Assembly (NCBI GenBank): GCA_041602035.1
Contig: JBFIHA010000016.1
Span: 4,425-68,424 of the forward strand
DNA length: 64,000 nt
Reading direction: 5' to 3'
Source: JAOTVV01 sp041602035
GTDB lineage: Bacteria > Gemmatimonadota > Gemmatimonadetes > Gemmatimonadales > GWC2-71-9
Shown here: positions 16,374 to 24,889 of the stretch, piece by piece
Position numbering within the stretch: the first letter of the stretch is position 1
How the letters are laid out: each line of letters opens with the position of its first letter
Program-made: the position numbers and the translations under genes
The notes under the pieces: generated by a model
The model's database searches: none
What the model saw: only the letters and a program-made list of their open reading frames with translations
What the model was told of the DNA's origin: nothing

Positions 16374-18284
16374 TCAGAAGTCCCTCGTGAATCGGACCAC
16401 GAGACGGTCGGTCGTGCGGTCGCGACCGTCATCCCACCACCCACGATCGTACGCGACCCGAAGCGTGAGCAAACGCAACCGCACGTCGGCGTCGAGCCCG
16501 ATGCCGTTGAACGACTCGCTGCGCACGTCCCCTTCCTCCCACCACCAGAGCGCGGCACGGGCCCCGAGCCGGAGCGCACCGATCGGTGTCCAGACCAGCG
16601 AGACGTGACCTTGCACGTTGTCGTAGGGGAGGAGCGCCCCCCGCTTCTGGTACCCGCTCGCGGACACCGTGGCCCGGAACGCGCGCTGCACGTCCGCCGC
16701 GAGGCTGGCGTTCACGAGGTACGTCGATGCCTCGAGGCCGTCGTACCGTTGGCGTTGGTACTCACCACGCAGGTCGGCCTGCACGATACCCACCGAGGCC
16801 GTATACCCCACCCCGGCCGTGATGAAGTTCTGCGCCAGGCCAAGGAAAAACGGTCCCCGCTCGTCGAGGTCGCGGATGTCGTGGCGGAAATACACGCGGA
16901 ACCCGCGCAGTTCGGCGCTCGCCCCGTACGTCACTAGGGCTCCCTCGGAGCGGGCGTCCGGGGCGATGCGGAACAGGTAGTCGACCAACACCGTGTCGCC
17001 GGCCGCGATTCGGCCCTGCGGCAACACGAGGACCTCCAAAAGGGGGCCGCCTTCCACGAGCCGGTAGTCCAGACCCGGCTGGTACGCGATCGTCTCGGCG
17101 GCGTCGGTGACGGTAACCGTCGCGGGATCCGCAAACCGCTCCGCAAGCGTGAACCGGCCCGACGCGTCGATCACGTGCAACTCGTTGATGACCGGCACGG
17201 AGCCATCGGTGGCGGTCTGCCGCACGGACTCGAAGCCGACCGACCCATACATCCGGATCACGGCCGTGGCCGGGAGCCGTGCCGTCAGCGTCACCATCGG
17301 CATCACCCGGTACTCGTCCCGCGTGCCGTTGCTGTACCGATTCCAGCGCGCCGAGCCGTCGGCCGTGGCCCGAAGCCACTGTGAGGGCGTGTAGGTAAAG
17401 ACTGCCTGCGCGTTGCGGCCGCGCTGCCGGGTCGCGCCGTTCTCGTCCCAGGACTGGCCATAGCGCACGTCGCTCGCGAAGTCCCAGGTGTGTTGCAGGT
17501 GGAGTTGCTCCGACCATGCGAAGCGCTGGTGCGGCATGAATCCGGTGCGGTCGAGGTACACAAGGTGCGACGATAGCGTGCTGCGCTTTCCCCAGCGTGC
17601 CCGATGCTGCAGCGTGCTCTGGAAGGATTGGAAATCCCGCCCGTCGGCGCGATCGGTGAAATCACGGCGCTGGAGATCGGCGCTGAACTTCCGGTTCCGT
17701 GCCCGGAATTCCAGCGTCCGGAGCGACTCGTCGCGGAGTGCGAACTCGCTGCCATCCCGAACCCACGACTCGACCCGCGTCTCGTTCCGGACATCCACGT
17801 ACATGGGGAGCGGCGCATAGCGGAAGTCGAGTCGCGCCCCCAACTCGCCAAGATCGTAGTCCCGCGCGGCGCTCAGCACGTCCAGGTCGCTTCCGACGAG
17901 GCGCCGCGCCCTGCCGGATAACGACACGGGAAGCCCCGAAAACAGGGCGGCGTGGAGATCGTAGTTGACGTACTGGGTCGCGTCACTCTCGGATGCCCCC
18001 AGGACCTCGCTGTAGCCCTGGAGCCATGTGGGTCGCACGTGCGCCCTGAGAAGAAAGAGCCGCGGATGCTTGAACGCGCCCGTCACACTCAGGTCCACCC
18101 ACTCCCAGACCGTCCCGAGCTGCGTCGCGGCGGAGCCGGAAACGCGGGAGGACGCCCCACGGAACTCTGCCCCGAGCTGGCCGGTCGGCGCCGTCACCTG
18201 CACCTGAGCGTTGCCCTGGACCGGGCTCGCGGCGAGCACCGCCACCGCCGTGACGATCCGGACGCCCGAGCTCACCCCACTCAC
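16374..18284 (-). CDS. Outer-membrane beta-barrel protein, conduit type
   Basis: 636 residues from the GTG at 18284, which overlaps the upstream stop (GTGA) and gives a clean signal peptide ending GNAQ. The body alternates short amphipathic strands with aromatic girdle residues and ends in RFTRDF, with the terminal phenylalanine typical of barrels folded by the BAM machinery. Size fits a barrel of 20 or more strands, as in MtrB/PioB-like electron conduits. The N-terminal CXXC of MtrB is absent, so family membership is not claimed. It is flanked by 6- and 7-heme cytochrome genes. Confidence 0.8.
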   Translation of the reverse strand: MSGVSSGVRIVTAVAVLAASPVQGNAQVQVTAPTGQLGAEFRGASSRVSGSAATQLGTVWEWVDLSVTGAFKHPRLFLLRAHVRPTWLQGYSEVLGASESDATQYVNYDLHAALFSGLPVSLSGRARRLVGSDLDVLSAARDYDLGELGARLDFRYAPLPMYVDVRNETRVESWVRDGSEFALRDESLRTLEFRARNRKFSADLQRRDFTDRADGRDFQSFQSTLQHRARWGKRSTLSSHLVYLDRTGFMPHQRFAWSEQLHLQHTWDFASDVRYGQSWDENGATRQRGRNAQAVFTYTPSQWLRATADGSARWNRYSNGTRDEYRVMPMVTLTARLPATAVIRMYGSVGFESVRQTATDGSVPVINELHVIDASGRFTLAERFADPATVTVTDAAETIAYQPGLDYRLVEGGPLLEVLVLPQGRIAAGDTVLVDYLFRIAPDARSEGALVTYGASAELRGFRVYFRHDIRDLDERGPFFLGLAQNFITAGVGYTASVGIVQADLRGEYQRQRYDGLEASTYLVNASLAADVQRAFRATVSASGYQKRGALLPYDNVQGHVSLVWTPIGALRLGARAALWWWEEGDVRSESFNGIGLDADVRLRLLTLRVAYDRGWWDDGRDRTTDRLVVRFTRDF

Positions 18285-19162
18285 GGATCTGCGTCCCCTC
18301 CCGATCCGGCGCCGGCCGTATGACAGCGGTCGCACTGGGTGAGCCCGAAGGCAGTTCGGCTGTCGTGACATGCTCCACACTGCTGGCCGTTCTGCATCGC
18401 GGCCATGGTCAACGGGGTCGATCCCAGCCGCATCTCAAACGTCTCCGGGTGACAGGTCGTACACGTGTACCGGATCCGGTGCACCCAATGCGGGAACCGA
18501 GCCGCGGGGTAGGCGGGTGCGACCACGGTACTGTCGCGTGGCAGGATCATGTCTGCCCCGAAAGAGGCCACGGTGCCGGTTGACGGCGGCATCTGGGGAT
18601 GACATCGGAAGCAGCTGGTGGCGGGAAACGCGACCGGACCATGGCACTGCCCGCAAGCCTCCCCCCGATTGATCGCCTCCATGCTCGTCGACTTGTGAAG
18701 AAACCGGAAGACCGCGGGATGACATCCCTGACAGTCCAGCCACGTCACGTGCGACGAGTGCGGGAAGATCGCGTCGAACATGCGGTCCGGACCCTCGAGA
18801 TAGAAATCGAGGGCAAACCCGTCCAGGGCCGGCGGAACCCGCCGACCCGGCAAGCCACGTCGTGGCTTCACGACACCGCGCCGCACCGCCTCCACCCAAT
18901 CCACGTTTCCCCCAGCATCTCGCGGCAATAGCGCGAGGACCGTGTCAGGGTCGAGCGTGCGTTCGGCCGGAGGGCGCACCGTGTCCTGGGCCGATGCGAG
19001 CGCGGGTTGGCCGGCGGTCATCACGGCGGTTCGGCCCCGCGGCTCCTGGGTCTCGGGTTGTGGGGGCAGATCGAGGATCACCGAAGCCGCACTCCGACAG
19101 GCCCCGGCCAGCACGACGACCCCGATGAGGGCGACGCCTACGAGCGGGCTACGGTGTCCCAC
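18281..19162 (-). CDS. 6-heme cytochrome, c7/c3-like, membrane-anchored
   Basis: 293 residues from the GTG at 19162, which has AAGGAGG eight bases upstream and overlaps the propeller gene by 14 bases. The signal region VALIGVVVLAGACRS looks like a lipoprotein signal, though the lipobox is imperfect. Six CXXCH motifs (CQGCH, CGQCH, CFRCH, CTTCH, CGACH, CDRCH) are spaced by FPHSSH and FPHWVH, the F-x-H-x-x-H pattern of c7-type triheme domains, so there are probably two triheme units. It lies just before the beta-barrel gene and could hand electrons to it. Confidence 0.87.
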   Translation of the reverse strand: MGHRSPLVGVALIGVVVLAGACRSAASVILDLPPQPETQEPRGRTAVMTAGQPALASAQDTVRPPAERTLDPDTVLALLPRDAGGNVDWVEAVRRGVVKPRRGLPGRRVPPALDGFALDFYLEGPDRMFDAIFPHSSHVTWLDCQGCHPAVFRFLHKSTSMEAINRGEACGQCHGPVAFPATSCFRCHPQMPPSTGTVASFGADMILPRDSTVVAPAYPAARFPHWVHRIRYTCTTCHPETFEMRLGSTPLTMAAMQNGQQCGACHDSRTAFGLTQCDRCHTAGAGSGGDADP

Positions 19163-20243
19163 GCTGGGCCTCCTTGGGCTCGACGAACCCGTATACCGTG
19201 ACTTTGTCCGGTCCAAACTGATTGGTCACCAGCACCAGGTGCAGCAAGCTGAACCGCGGATCCACGAACTGCTGGAAATACTCGAGGTTGTCGTAGTCTA
19301 CGACCACTTTGACGGGCAAATACAGATACCCTGGCCCCTGGTAGGGTCCGCCGAAGTACGTGAGCAGATTGCCTTCGGCGTCGAACAGCTGCACGTTCTC
19401 GAACGCGGCGTCTACGGCATAGAGCCGACCCTCGCGATCCACGGCGATACCCTTGGGACGCGCGAACTGGCCGGGACCCCGGCCGAGTGCGCCGACCGAG
19501 CGCAGGAAGTTCCCCTCCAGATCGAAGACCTTCACCGTGAACAGCAGCCCGTCACTCACGTAGAGCCTGCCGTCCCGCACCGCTATGTGGGTCGGTTGGC
19601 GCAGGTAGGGTTGCGTTCCCGGCTCACCGCGTGGCAGCTCCCACCGGAGCGCGTACGACCGTCGGTCGTACGCGCGGACACTCGCGGTCCCAATGTCGCC
19701 GACCCAGACCCGATCCCCCTCGACGAACACGTCCGCAGGTTTGGCGTCGGGGCCCTCACCGAACGCGGCCACGTAGGTCAGCGTAGAATCGAACACCACG
19801 ACCTGGCCCCGTTGCACATCCGCCACGAACAGCCGACCATCCAGCGGATCGACGAAACACCCGGACGGCGTACCCAGCCATCCTTCGCCACGCGGCTGGA
19901 ACGGTGTGAATGACCGCGTCCGAAGGTCCAGCACGTCGACGCCGGGTAGCCGGGTGTCGCAGACGAAGACGCGGCCCTGATGGATCGCGAGACCGTAGGG
20001 TTTCTGGATCGCCGCGGGGCCCTCGTCGCCGGGCCCGGCAACGATATCGAGGAACGAGCGCCCCCTTCCGAGGTCCTGCGCTCCCCCGAAACGAGTGAGG
20101 AATTGGATCCGTGCCGTATCGGGCGGCGGCGGAAACACCACCAGCGGAGCGACCTCCACCGGCTTCGGCGCACAAGCGGCAACGACAGCTGCCACCAACG
20201 CGCCTAACGTCCACCGCGCCCGTGCTACCGAGACCGCACGCAC
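19149..20243 (-). CDS. NHL/beta-propeller lipoprotein
   Basis: 364 residues, starting at GTG one base after the tetraheme gene's stop. The signal WTLGALVAAVVAACAPKP carries a lipobox ending in cysteine at about residue 24. Blades such as KPYGLAIHQGRVFVCDT, RPKGIAVDREGRLYAVDAA and QPTHIAVRDGRLYVSDG mark a six-bladed NHL propeller. Its direct position behind an OmcE-like tetraheme gene suggests a role in secretion or assembly of that cytochrome; this is inferred. It differs in sequence from the second propeller lipoprotein of this locus. Confidence 0.87.
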   Translation of the reverse strand: MRAVSVARARWTLGALVAAVVAACAPKPVEVAPLVVFPPPPDTARIQFLTRFGGAQDLGRGRSFLDIVAGPGDEGPAAIQKPYGLAIHQGRVFVCDTRLPGVDVLDLRTRSFTPFQPRGEGWLGTPSGCFVDPLDGRLFVADVQRGQVVVFDSTLTYVAAFGEGPDAKPADVFVEGDRVWVGDIGTASVRAYDRRSYALRWELPRGEPGTQPYLRQPTHIAVRDGRLYVSDGLLFTVKVFDLEGNFLRSVGALGRGPGQFARPKGIAVDREGRLYAVDAAFENVQLFDAEGNLLTYFGGPYQGPGYLYLPVKVVVDYDNLEYFQQFVDPRFSLLHLVLVTNQFGPDKVTVYGFVEPKEAQRGTP

Positions 20244-20244
20244 G

Positions 20245-20850
20245 CTACTTGTTATGGCACGTCAGGCAGAGGCTGCTGGCGTTGTTGCTCGCCCGCAAGA
20301 AGTTGCCGTACGTGGCCTGGTCGTGCGTGTTGTGGCAGGTGCCACACTCGACGGTGTAGGTCGGCCCTGCCCCGAACAACGGCAGCGTCCCCACGGCGGC
20401 GCCCGACGGCGCGTTCAGTCCCGGATCAGCGGTATTGTCGTAATTGATGCTGATCGGGTGATCGTTGCCGAGGTTCGTCCCCATGATGGCGCCGGACCCC
20501 GGGAACGTGGTTCCCATGTTCTGGCTGCCAGCCCCTCCGCCGTACGCATCGATGTTGGTGACACCATCGTGGCAGCTCAGGCACTGCTTGGAGATGCTCG
20601 ACGGTTGCCCGGCAATCGTGTTGTCCAGCGTCGAGCTGCTGTACATGGTGAAGGTTTGGGCCGTGGACGCGTGATTCCAGAGCGGCACCGCCACCAGCGC
20701 GTTGTGCGGCGCGTGGCAGTAGATGCATACCTGGTTGTCCGGCGTGGTGAAGTCGTCGCTCAGGTCGTGCGACGACCCCACGACCGTCTGGGCCAGCGCC
20801 GAGGCGCTGAATACGCCCAGCAGTACCATTGTGGCGAGCAGTGCTCTCAT
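20245..20850 (-). CDS. OmcE-like tetraheme cytochrome, candidate filament subunit
   Basis: 201 residues: Sec signal ending SALA, then four CXXCH motifs (CIYCH, CLSCH, CGTCH, CLTCH). The layout, with an early SSHDLS, CIYCHAPHNA, PLWNH, a serine-rich YSSSTLD stretch, CLSCHDG, and a last pair CGTCHNTHD...FLR..N...LCLTCH, matches what I know of small extracellular tetraheme cytochromes such as Geobacter OmcE, whose subunits polymerise into heme-stacked nanowires. Five non-motif histidines are available for distal ligation. AGGGGGAG precedes the ATG. It is the first gene of the locus and so probably the most expressed. Filament formation is inferred. Confidence 0.85.
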   Translation of the reverse strand: MRALLATMVLLGVFSASALAQTVVGSSHDLSDDFTTPDNQVCIYCHAPHNALVAVPLWNHASTAQTFTMYSSSTLDNTIAGQPSSISKQCLSCHDGVTNIDAYGGGAGSQNMGTTFPGSGAIMGTNLGNDHPISINYDNTADPGLNAPSGAAVGTLPLFGAGPTYTVECGTCHNTHDQATYGNFLRASNNASSLCLTCHNK

Positions 20851-20989
20851 GTCTCCCCCTGTGCGTTTCGTGGAGCCTGTAGAGAAACAGCCGTAAGGGA
20901 CCCCCCCCGGCGCGAACCGCGCAGCCGGTTCGAGGCCCTCGGGGTGCGTGCGGAACGTGACGCTTCCGGGAGGTCTAGCCTGTCGGAGA

Positions 20990-21021
20990 CTTCATGAAGA
21001 TCTCGTGAGATCTCCATGAAG
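20990..21021. promoter_or_regulatory. Long inverted repeat, possible operator
   Basis: Arms CTTCATGAAGATCTC and GAGATCTCCATGAAG are separated by two bases and match at 14 of 15 positions. It is 140 bases upstream of the OmcE-like start. With so short a loop it is more likely a protein-binding dyad than an RNA terminator; there is no T-run beside it. Confidence 0.6.
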
Positions 21022-21044
21022 TTGCGGCAGGAACCCGTCGTGCC

Positions 21045-21066
21045 GACACGCGTGTCTAAGTGACAC
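21045..21066. promoter_or_regulatory. GACAC/GTGTC half-site cluster
   Basis: GACAC-GC-GTGTC is a perfect 12-bp palindrome, followed after TAAGT by another GACAC, so the three half-sites form two overlapping dyads with spacers of 2 and 5 bases. This is a typical arrangement for cooperative repressor or activator binding. The regulator is not known. Confidence 0.55.
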
Positions 21067-21224
21067 AACGACAATCGCTTGGCCGCTGAGCGCAGCGATC
21101 CCCGCGATGTGTCATCGATGTCCCGTAAGGGAGTTCACGCAGGATTCAAACCGAACGGGAATACTCGGAAATCAGGAAGTCCGGAGTGCGCCTCTCCCCG
21201 CTCCACACTGAGACGGCGCGCGCT

Positions 21225-21260
21225 ACAAAAGAGAACGCCCCCCAAAGAGGGAGGGCGTTC
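21225..21260 (-). terminator. Rho-independent terminator of the ccm genes
   Basis: Read on the minus strand: stem GAACGCCCTCCC, loop TCTTT, GGGGGGCGTTC, then TCTTTTG. It starts 14 bases after the stop of the zinc-ribbon gene, so it closes the ccmE-F-H operon. Confidence 0.8.
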
Positions 21261-21273
21261 ACCAGTGGGTCGG

Positions 21274-21837
21274 CTAGCGGACCGAGCCGGCCGGCTCGGC
21301 GCCTACCTTGACGCCGCAGGCGTCACAGAACTTGGCGCTGGGTGACAACGCGTTGCCGCAGGCCTCGCAATAGCGAGCCTTCGCCTTAGGGGTTGGCTCG
21401 GGCTTCGTGAGTGGACGTCCGCAGTCGGAGCAGAACGCGGCGCCGGTCTCCGGGCGCGGACCGCACTGCGAACAGACGGTCAGTGCGCCGCTCGCGGCGA
21501 GCCGCACCAGCTCTTCGGCCGCGTCCTCTGCATCGGTGAAAACCGCCGGCGTCGCCTCTTCTTCGGCCCGGATCGCGTCCAGGGCCGCCCTCGAGTATTT
21601 GGCCTTCAGTTCGGCGTAGTCCTCATCCGACAGTTTCCCGGTGGCGCGGTCGAACTCGATCTCTTTCAGGGCGAGGAGCGCCTGGATCTTGGGCGACGCC
21701 GACTCCTCCAGCTCCTCGAACTCGATCTGGGGCTTTGTAGCTCCCCGCTGCCCTGGCCTGGCCGGAGCGAGCAGCGGCTGCACCACCGCCCCCACCGCCA
21801 CGAACGCCACCAGCACCCCCGCAATCAACTCCAGCAT
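21274..21837 (-). CDS. CcmI-like membrane protein with C-terminal zinc ribbons
   Basis: 187 residues: one N-terminal membrane segment (about 3-22), a helical stretch LLALKEIEFDRATGKLSDEDYAEL that resembles the start of CcmI, then two zinc-ribbon pairs (CSQC...CSDC at about 120-140 and CEAC...CDAC at about 160-175). CcmI holds apocytochrome for heme ligation; its TPR domain is missing here and zinc ribbons take its place. It starts two bases before the ccmH stop's neighbour and shares the operon terminator. The apocytochrome role is inferred from position and the N-terminus. Confidence 0.75.
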   Translation of the reverse strand: MLELIAGVLVAFVAVGAVVQPLLAPARPGQRGATKPQIEFEELEESASPKIQALLALKEIEFDRATGKLSDEDYAELKAKYSRAALDAIRAEEEATPAVFTDAEDAAEELVRLAASGALTVCSQCGPRPETGAAFCSDCGRPLTKPEPTPKAKARYCEACGNALSPSAKFCDACGVKVGAEPAGSVR

Positions 21838-21839
21838 CG

Positions 21840-22418
21840 CTACAGCTCCAGGTTGCTCAGCTCCGCCTCGAGCTTGGCACGTTCTTCGGGCACGAGACCG
21901 GAGACATCCACGCCGTCACTGGCCTCGGCGGTCACCACGCGCGTGCGTCGCTTGGTCAACGCCCAGATCAGCCAGGCACCCACAGACGCGATGGCCGCGC
22001 CGGGGAGGAAATAGCCCAGCAGGTTGAACCCCTCCTTCTTGGGGGCCATCAACACCATTTCGCCGTGTCGCGCCACGAACGCGTCGATCACCTCTTGCGC
22101 CGTCTTGCCCGATTCGACCATCTGCACCACCTCACGATGCATCGCGGGCGACGTGGCGCACGTGAAATCCGTCGTCCGGCACGTATAGACGTCCAGATTG
22201 CATCCACACGTGCACCGCATCCGGCTCTCGAGTCCGACGATGAACGGATCGTTCTCGTAGTCGGTGATGCGGTCACGCGGCCGACCCACCCGGAACGGAT
22301 CGTACAGCTCCGGCGCCCCGACCGCGGCGCCGGCAGGTGGCTCCTGGGCACGGGCCACCCCAGCGAGCGGGAGCACCGCGGCGGCGGCGACGTGACCGAG
22401 CAGGTCGCGCCTACGCAC
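21840..22418 (-). CDS. ccmH: Cytochrome c maturation protein CcmH
   Basis: 192 residues from the GTG at 22418, chosen because GGAGG lies seven bases upstream; it overlaps the ccmF stop by eight bases. The signature MRCTCGCNLDVYTC (family LRCxxCQ) carries the redox cysteines that reduce apocytochrome CXXCH before heme attachment. A membrane segment near residue 140-162 anchors it. The N-terminus has MRRRDLLGHVAAAAVLPLA, a Tat-like twin-arginine signal, unusual for CcmH, which is normally Sec-exported. The extra cysteines (TC, TCAT) resemble those of longer NrfF/CcmH variants. Confidence 0.9.
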   Translation of the reverse strand: MRRRDLLGHVAAAAVLPLAGVARAQEPPAGAAVGAPELYDPFRVGRPRDRITDYENDPFIVGLESRMRCTCGCNLDVYTCRTTDFTCATSPAMHREVVQMVESGKTAQEVIDAFVARHGEMVLMAPKKEGFNLLGYFLPGAAIASVGAWLIWALTKRRTRVVTAEASDGVDVSGLVPEERAKLEAELSNLEL

Positions 22419-24474
22419 GCTTCGCCTCCACGAGCTGCGCCGCGTAGCCACCCTGCGTGTCGTCCTGGCCCACCGTCCGGATGGTCGTGCCGGGCCACAG
22501 CGTGACGACGCCACCCACCACCAACACGAAGCCGCCGAACCACACCCACCAGACCATCGGGTTCAGTGTGAAGCGGTACACAGCTTCTTCCGTCCCTTCC
22601 ACGACGCCAGCGAACACGATGTAGACGTCCTCGCGTAGATCACTTCGGATCCCCGCTTCGGTGGACGGTTCGAACGACCGCTGGCGCATCTGCCGCGGAC
22701 ACGGTTCGATGGGTGCGGAGCAGGTGAAGTGCTGCCGCTTCTCGGACTTCATGATGCCCACACGCTCGCCGTCTCGCGCCACCTCGACGCTCGCCGCACT
22801 CACCAGCCGGTTGAGCTCGTCGTATTGCGACACACCAATGTGCGTGAACGCGTACGTGTGTCCCCACGGCGATCGCATCTCGGCCACCTCCCCCGGGTTG
22901 AGCGACGCCTCGAGATCGACCGTGAAGGCCTGACCCGTGAACGCCAGGAAGTAGATGACGATGCCAAGGTGCACCACGTAGCCTCCGTAGCGCCGCCGGT
23001 TGCGGCCCACGAGCCGCGCGAGCGCCTGCGCGTAACCCTCACCGTGCAGACGGTGGCGCGCGCCCACCCCGCGCACGAACTCCTGGAGAATCGTCCCGGT
23101 GACGAAAGCTCCCAGCGACACGGTCGCGATGGCGTAGAAGTTCCCCATGCCGAGCGCCGTGAGAATGGCGGCCGCGATCCCGCCTGACGCGACGGGCACC
23201 GCGAACTGCCGCTGCAGGTTTCGCACACTTGCCTTGCGCCACGCGATGAGCGGGCCAATGCCCGTGAGCGCCAGTAAGAGAATCCCCAGCGGAATGTTCA
23301 CCTGATTGAAGAACGGCGGGCCCACGGTGACTTGGGTGCCCCGGACGATCTCGGAGATGATGGGGAACATCGTGCCCCAGAATACCGAGAACGCGATGCC
23401 AACCAGAATCAGGTTGTTGAACAGGAAGCTCGCCTCGCGCGACACCATGCTCTCGAGATGCGCCTCGGACTCGAGCATGGGGAGCCGGAGCCACAGCAGC
23501 GCCGCCATCGCGAGGATGATGAAGATCAGGAAGCCCAGGAAGTAGTAGCCCACCTGCGACTGCGCGAACGAGTGGACGCTGGAGATGATCCCGCTGCGGG
23601 TGATGAACGTGCCGAAGATGGAGAGCAGGAAGCTCAAAGAGATGAGCACCATGTTCCACTTCTTCAGCATGCCGCGCTTTTCCTGGATCATGACCGAATG
23701 CAGGAACGCGGTCATCGTGAGCCAGGGGAGGAAGCTCGCATTCTCCACCGGATCCCAGGCCCAGTAGCCGCCCCATCCCAACTCGACGTACGCCCACCAC
23801 CTGCCGAGCGTGATTCCGATGGACAGAAACAGCCACGAGACGATGGTCCACTTGCGAATGGCATGGAGCCAACCGGTGTCCAGCCGCCTCGACACGAGCG
23901 CCGCCACGCCGAACGCAAACGGGATCGTGATGCTGATGTACCCGAGGTACAGCATGGGCGGGTGAATCACCATGCCCGGGTTCTGCAGCTGCGGGTTGAG
24001 GCCGCTGCCATCGGCCGGCGTGAACGGCAGTCGTTCGAACGGGTTGGCCGCAAACAGCGTCACGATCACGAAGAACAGCACGACCGCGCTCGTCACGCCC
24101 GCCACGTGCGGCAGCAGGTGGTCGTACCTGCGTGAGGTGAGCCACTGGGCCAGCGCGCCGAAGATCGAGAGCACCACGGCCCAGAACAGCAGACTCCCCG
24201 CCTGTCCGCCGTAGAACGCCGACAGGATGTACACCGTCGGGAGATCGCGGCTGGTATAGCCCGCCACGTAGGCGACGTTGAAGTCGTGCTTGAGGAGCGC
24301 AACGAGGAGCCCGATCGACGCGACGACCAGCACGCCGCACAAGGCGTACGTGGCCCGCCGGGCGCTCGCGATCAACTCGGCACGGCCCGTGATCCCGCCA
24401 TAGAAGCCGACAAAGGTGCCCCACGCGCCGATCAGCAGCGCGAGCCACAACCCGAGTTGTCCCAGCGTCGTCAT
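22411..24474 (-). CDS. ccmF: Cytochrome c heme lyase CcmF
   Basis: 687 residues from the ATG at 24474, four bases after the ccmE stop. It has about 14 membrane segments and the tryptophan-rich WWD motif WGGYWAWDPVENASFLPW, which binds heme for transfer from CcmE to apocytochrome. The start TLGQLGLWLALLIGAWGTF is the normal CcmF N-terminus. A periplasmic loop at about 560-640 precedes the last membrane segment. CcmABCD and CcmG are not in this window, so they must lie elsewhere. Confidence 0.96.
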   Translation of the reverse strand: MTTLGQLGLWLALLIGAWGTFVGFYGGITGRAELIASARRATYALCGVLVVASIGLLVALLKHDFNVAYVAGYTSRDLPTVYILSAFYGGQAGSLLFWAVVLSIFGALAQWLTSRRYDHLLPHVAGVTSAVVLFFVIVTLFAANPFERLPFTPADGSGLNPQLQNPGMVIHPPMLYLGYISITIPFAFGVAALVSRRLDTGWLHAIRKWTIVSWLFLSIGITLGRWWAYVELGWGGYWAWDPVENASFLPWLTMTAFLHSVMIQEKRGMLKKWNMVLISLSFLLSIFGTFITRSGIISSVHSFAQSQVGYYFLGFLIFIILAMAALLWLRLPMLESEAHLESMVSREASFLFNNLILVGIAFSVFWGTMFPIISEIVRGTQVTVGPPFFNQVNIPLGILLLALTGIGPLIAWRKASVRNLQRQFAVPVASGGIAAAILTALGMGNFYAIATVSLGAFVTGTILQEFVRGVGARHRLHGEGYAQALARLVGRNRRRYGGYVVHLGIVIYFLAFTGQAFTVDLEASLNPGEVAEMRSPWGHTYAFTHIGVSQYDELNRLVSAASVEVARDGERVGIMKSEKRQHFTCSAPIEPCPRQMRQRSFEPSTEAGIRSDLREDVYIVFAGVVEGTEEAVYRFTLNPMVWWVWFGGFVLVVGGVVTLWPGTTIRTVGQDDTQGGYAAQLVEAKRA

Positions 24475-24478
24475 GGCG

Positions 24479-24883
24479 CTAGGCCTGCGGCGTGGTTTCG
24501 TAGCGGGAGCCGCACTTGGCCAGCAGCGTGGTCGCGCGGAATGTGCCGTCCGGCTCGAGCCGGCCCTCAACCACCCCGTCGACGTCGTCGGTAAAGGTGT
24601 CCGGCGCGAGCCCCCGGTACACGACGGGATACGTCTGCGTCCCGTCGGTCACCTGGAACGTGATCGTCTGGGTCCCCACGTTCCGCGTGATCGACCCGTG
24701 CACGACCCGCGCGCCCATCTTGACACCGACGTCGTGGAACGACGGATCAACCGCCACCTTGGCCGCGAGCTCTGTTGGCGTGAGGAAATAGACTCCCGTC
24801 TCCTTGATCCCCGACGTCATCAGGAACCCGACGGTTCCGGCAACCAGGACGGCCCCGAAGAGGAACTTGTATTTGGCTTTCAT
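24479..24883 (-). CDS. ccmE: Heme chaperone CcmE, CXXXY variant
   Basis: 134 residues: N-terminal membrane anchor (about 6-22) and a small beta-barrel domain. Near the end LLAKCGSRYET places Cys124 and Tyr128 where classic CcmE has the heme-binding HXXXY. A CXXXY form of CcmE is known from some archaea and sulfate reducers, where cysteine binds heme covalently. The stop is four bases before ccmF. No Shine-Dalgarno sequence is visible, and the -10 element ends only six bases before the ATG, so the transcript is probably leaderless. Confidence 0.93.
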   Translation of the reverse strand: MKAKYKFLFGAVLVAGTVGFLMTSGIKETGVYFLTPTELAAKVAVDPSFHDVGVKMGARVVHGSITRNVGTQTITFQVTDGTQTYPVVYRGLAPDTFTDDVDGVVEGRLEPDGTFRATTLLAKCGSRYETTPQA

Positions 24884-24889
24884 GACCGA

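Larger units (their letters stand above)
20851..21224. promoter_or_regulatory. Upstream region of the OmcE-like operon
   Basis: This 374-base stretch has no convincing gene. It holds several dyads, listed separately: a 15-bp-arm inverted repeat, a GACAC/GTGTC half-site cluster, and CGATG-TGT-CATCG at 21105-21117. It must carry the promoter of the cytochrome operon on the minus strand, but I could not choose a -35/-10 pair with confidence. A run of eight C residues lies at 20901-20908. Confidence 0.55.

Noticed and set aside
16374..18284. Assignment of the large barrel as MtrB/PioB
   Set aside because: The N-terminal CXXC of MtrB is absent and no specific sequence match can be shown without a search, so only a conduit-type barrel is claimed.
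20847..21074. 75-residue open frame upstream of the OmcE-like gene
   Set aside because: It overlaps the palindrome cluster, lacks a ribosome site and has no coding-like composition.
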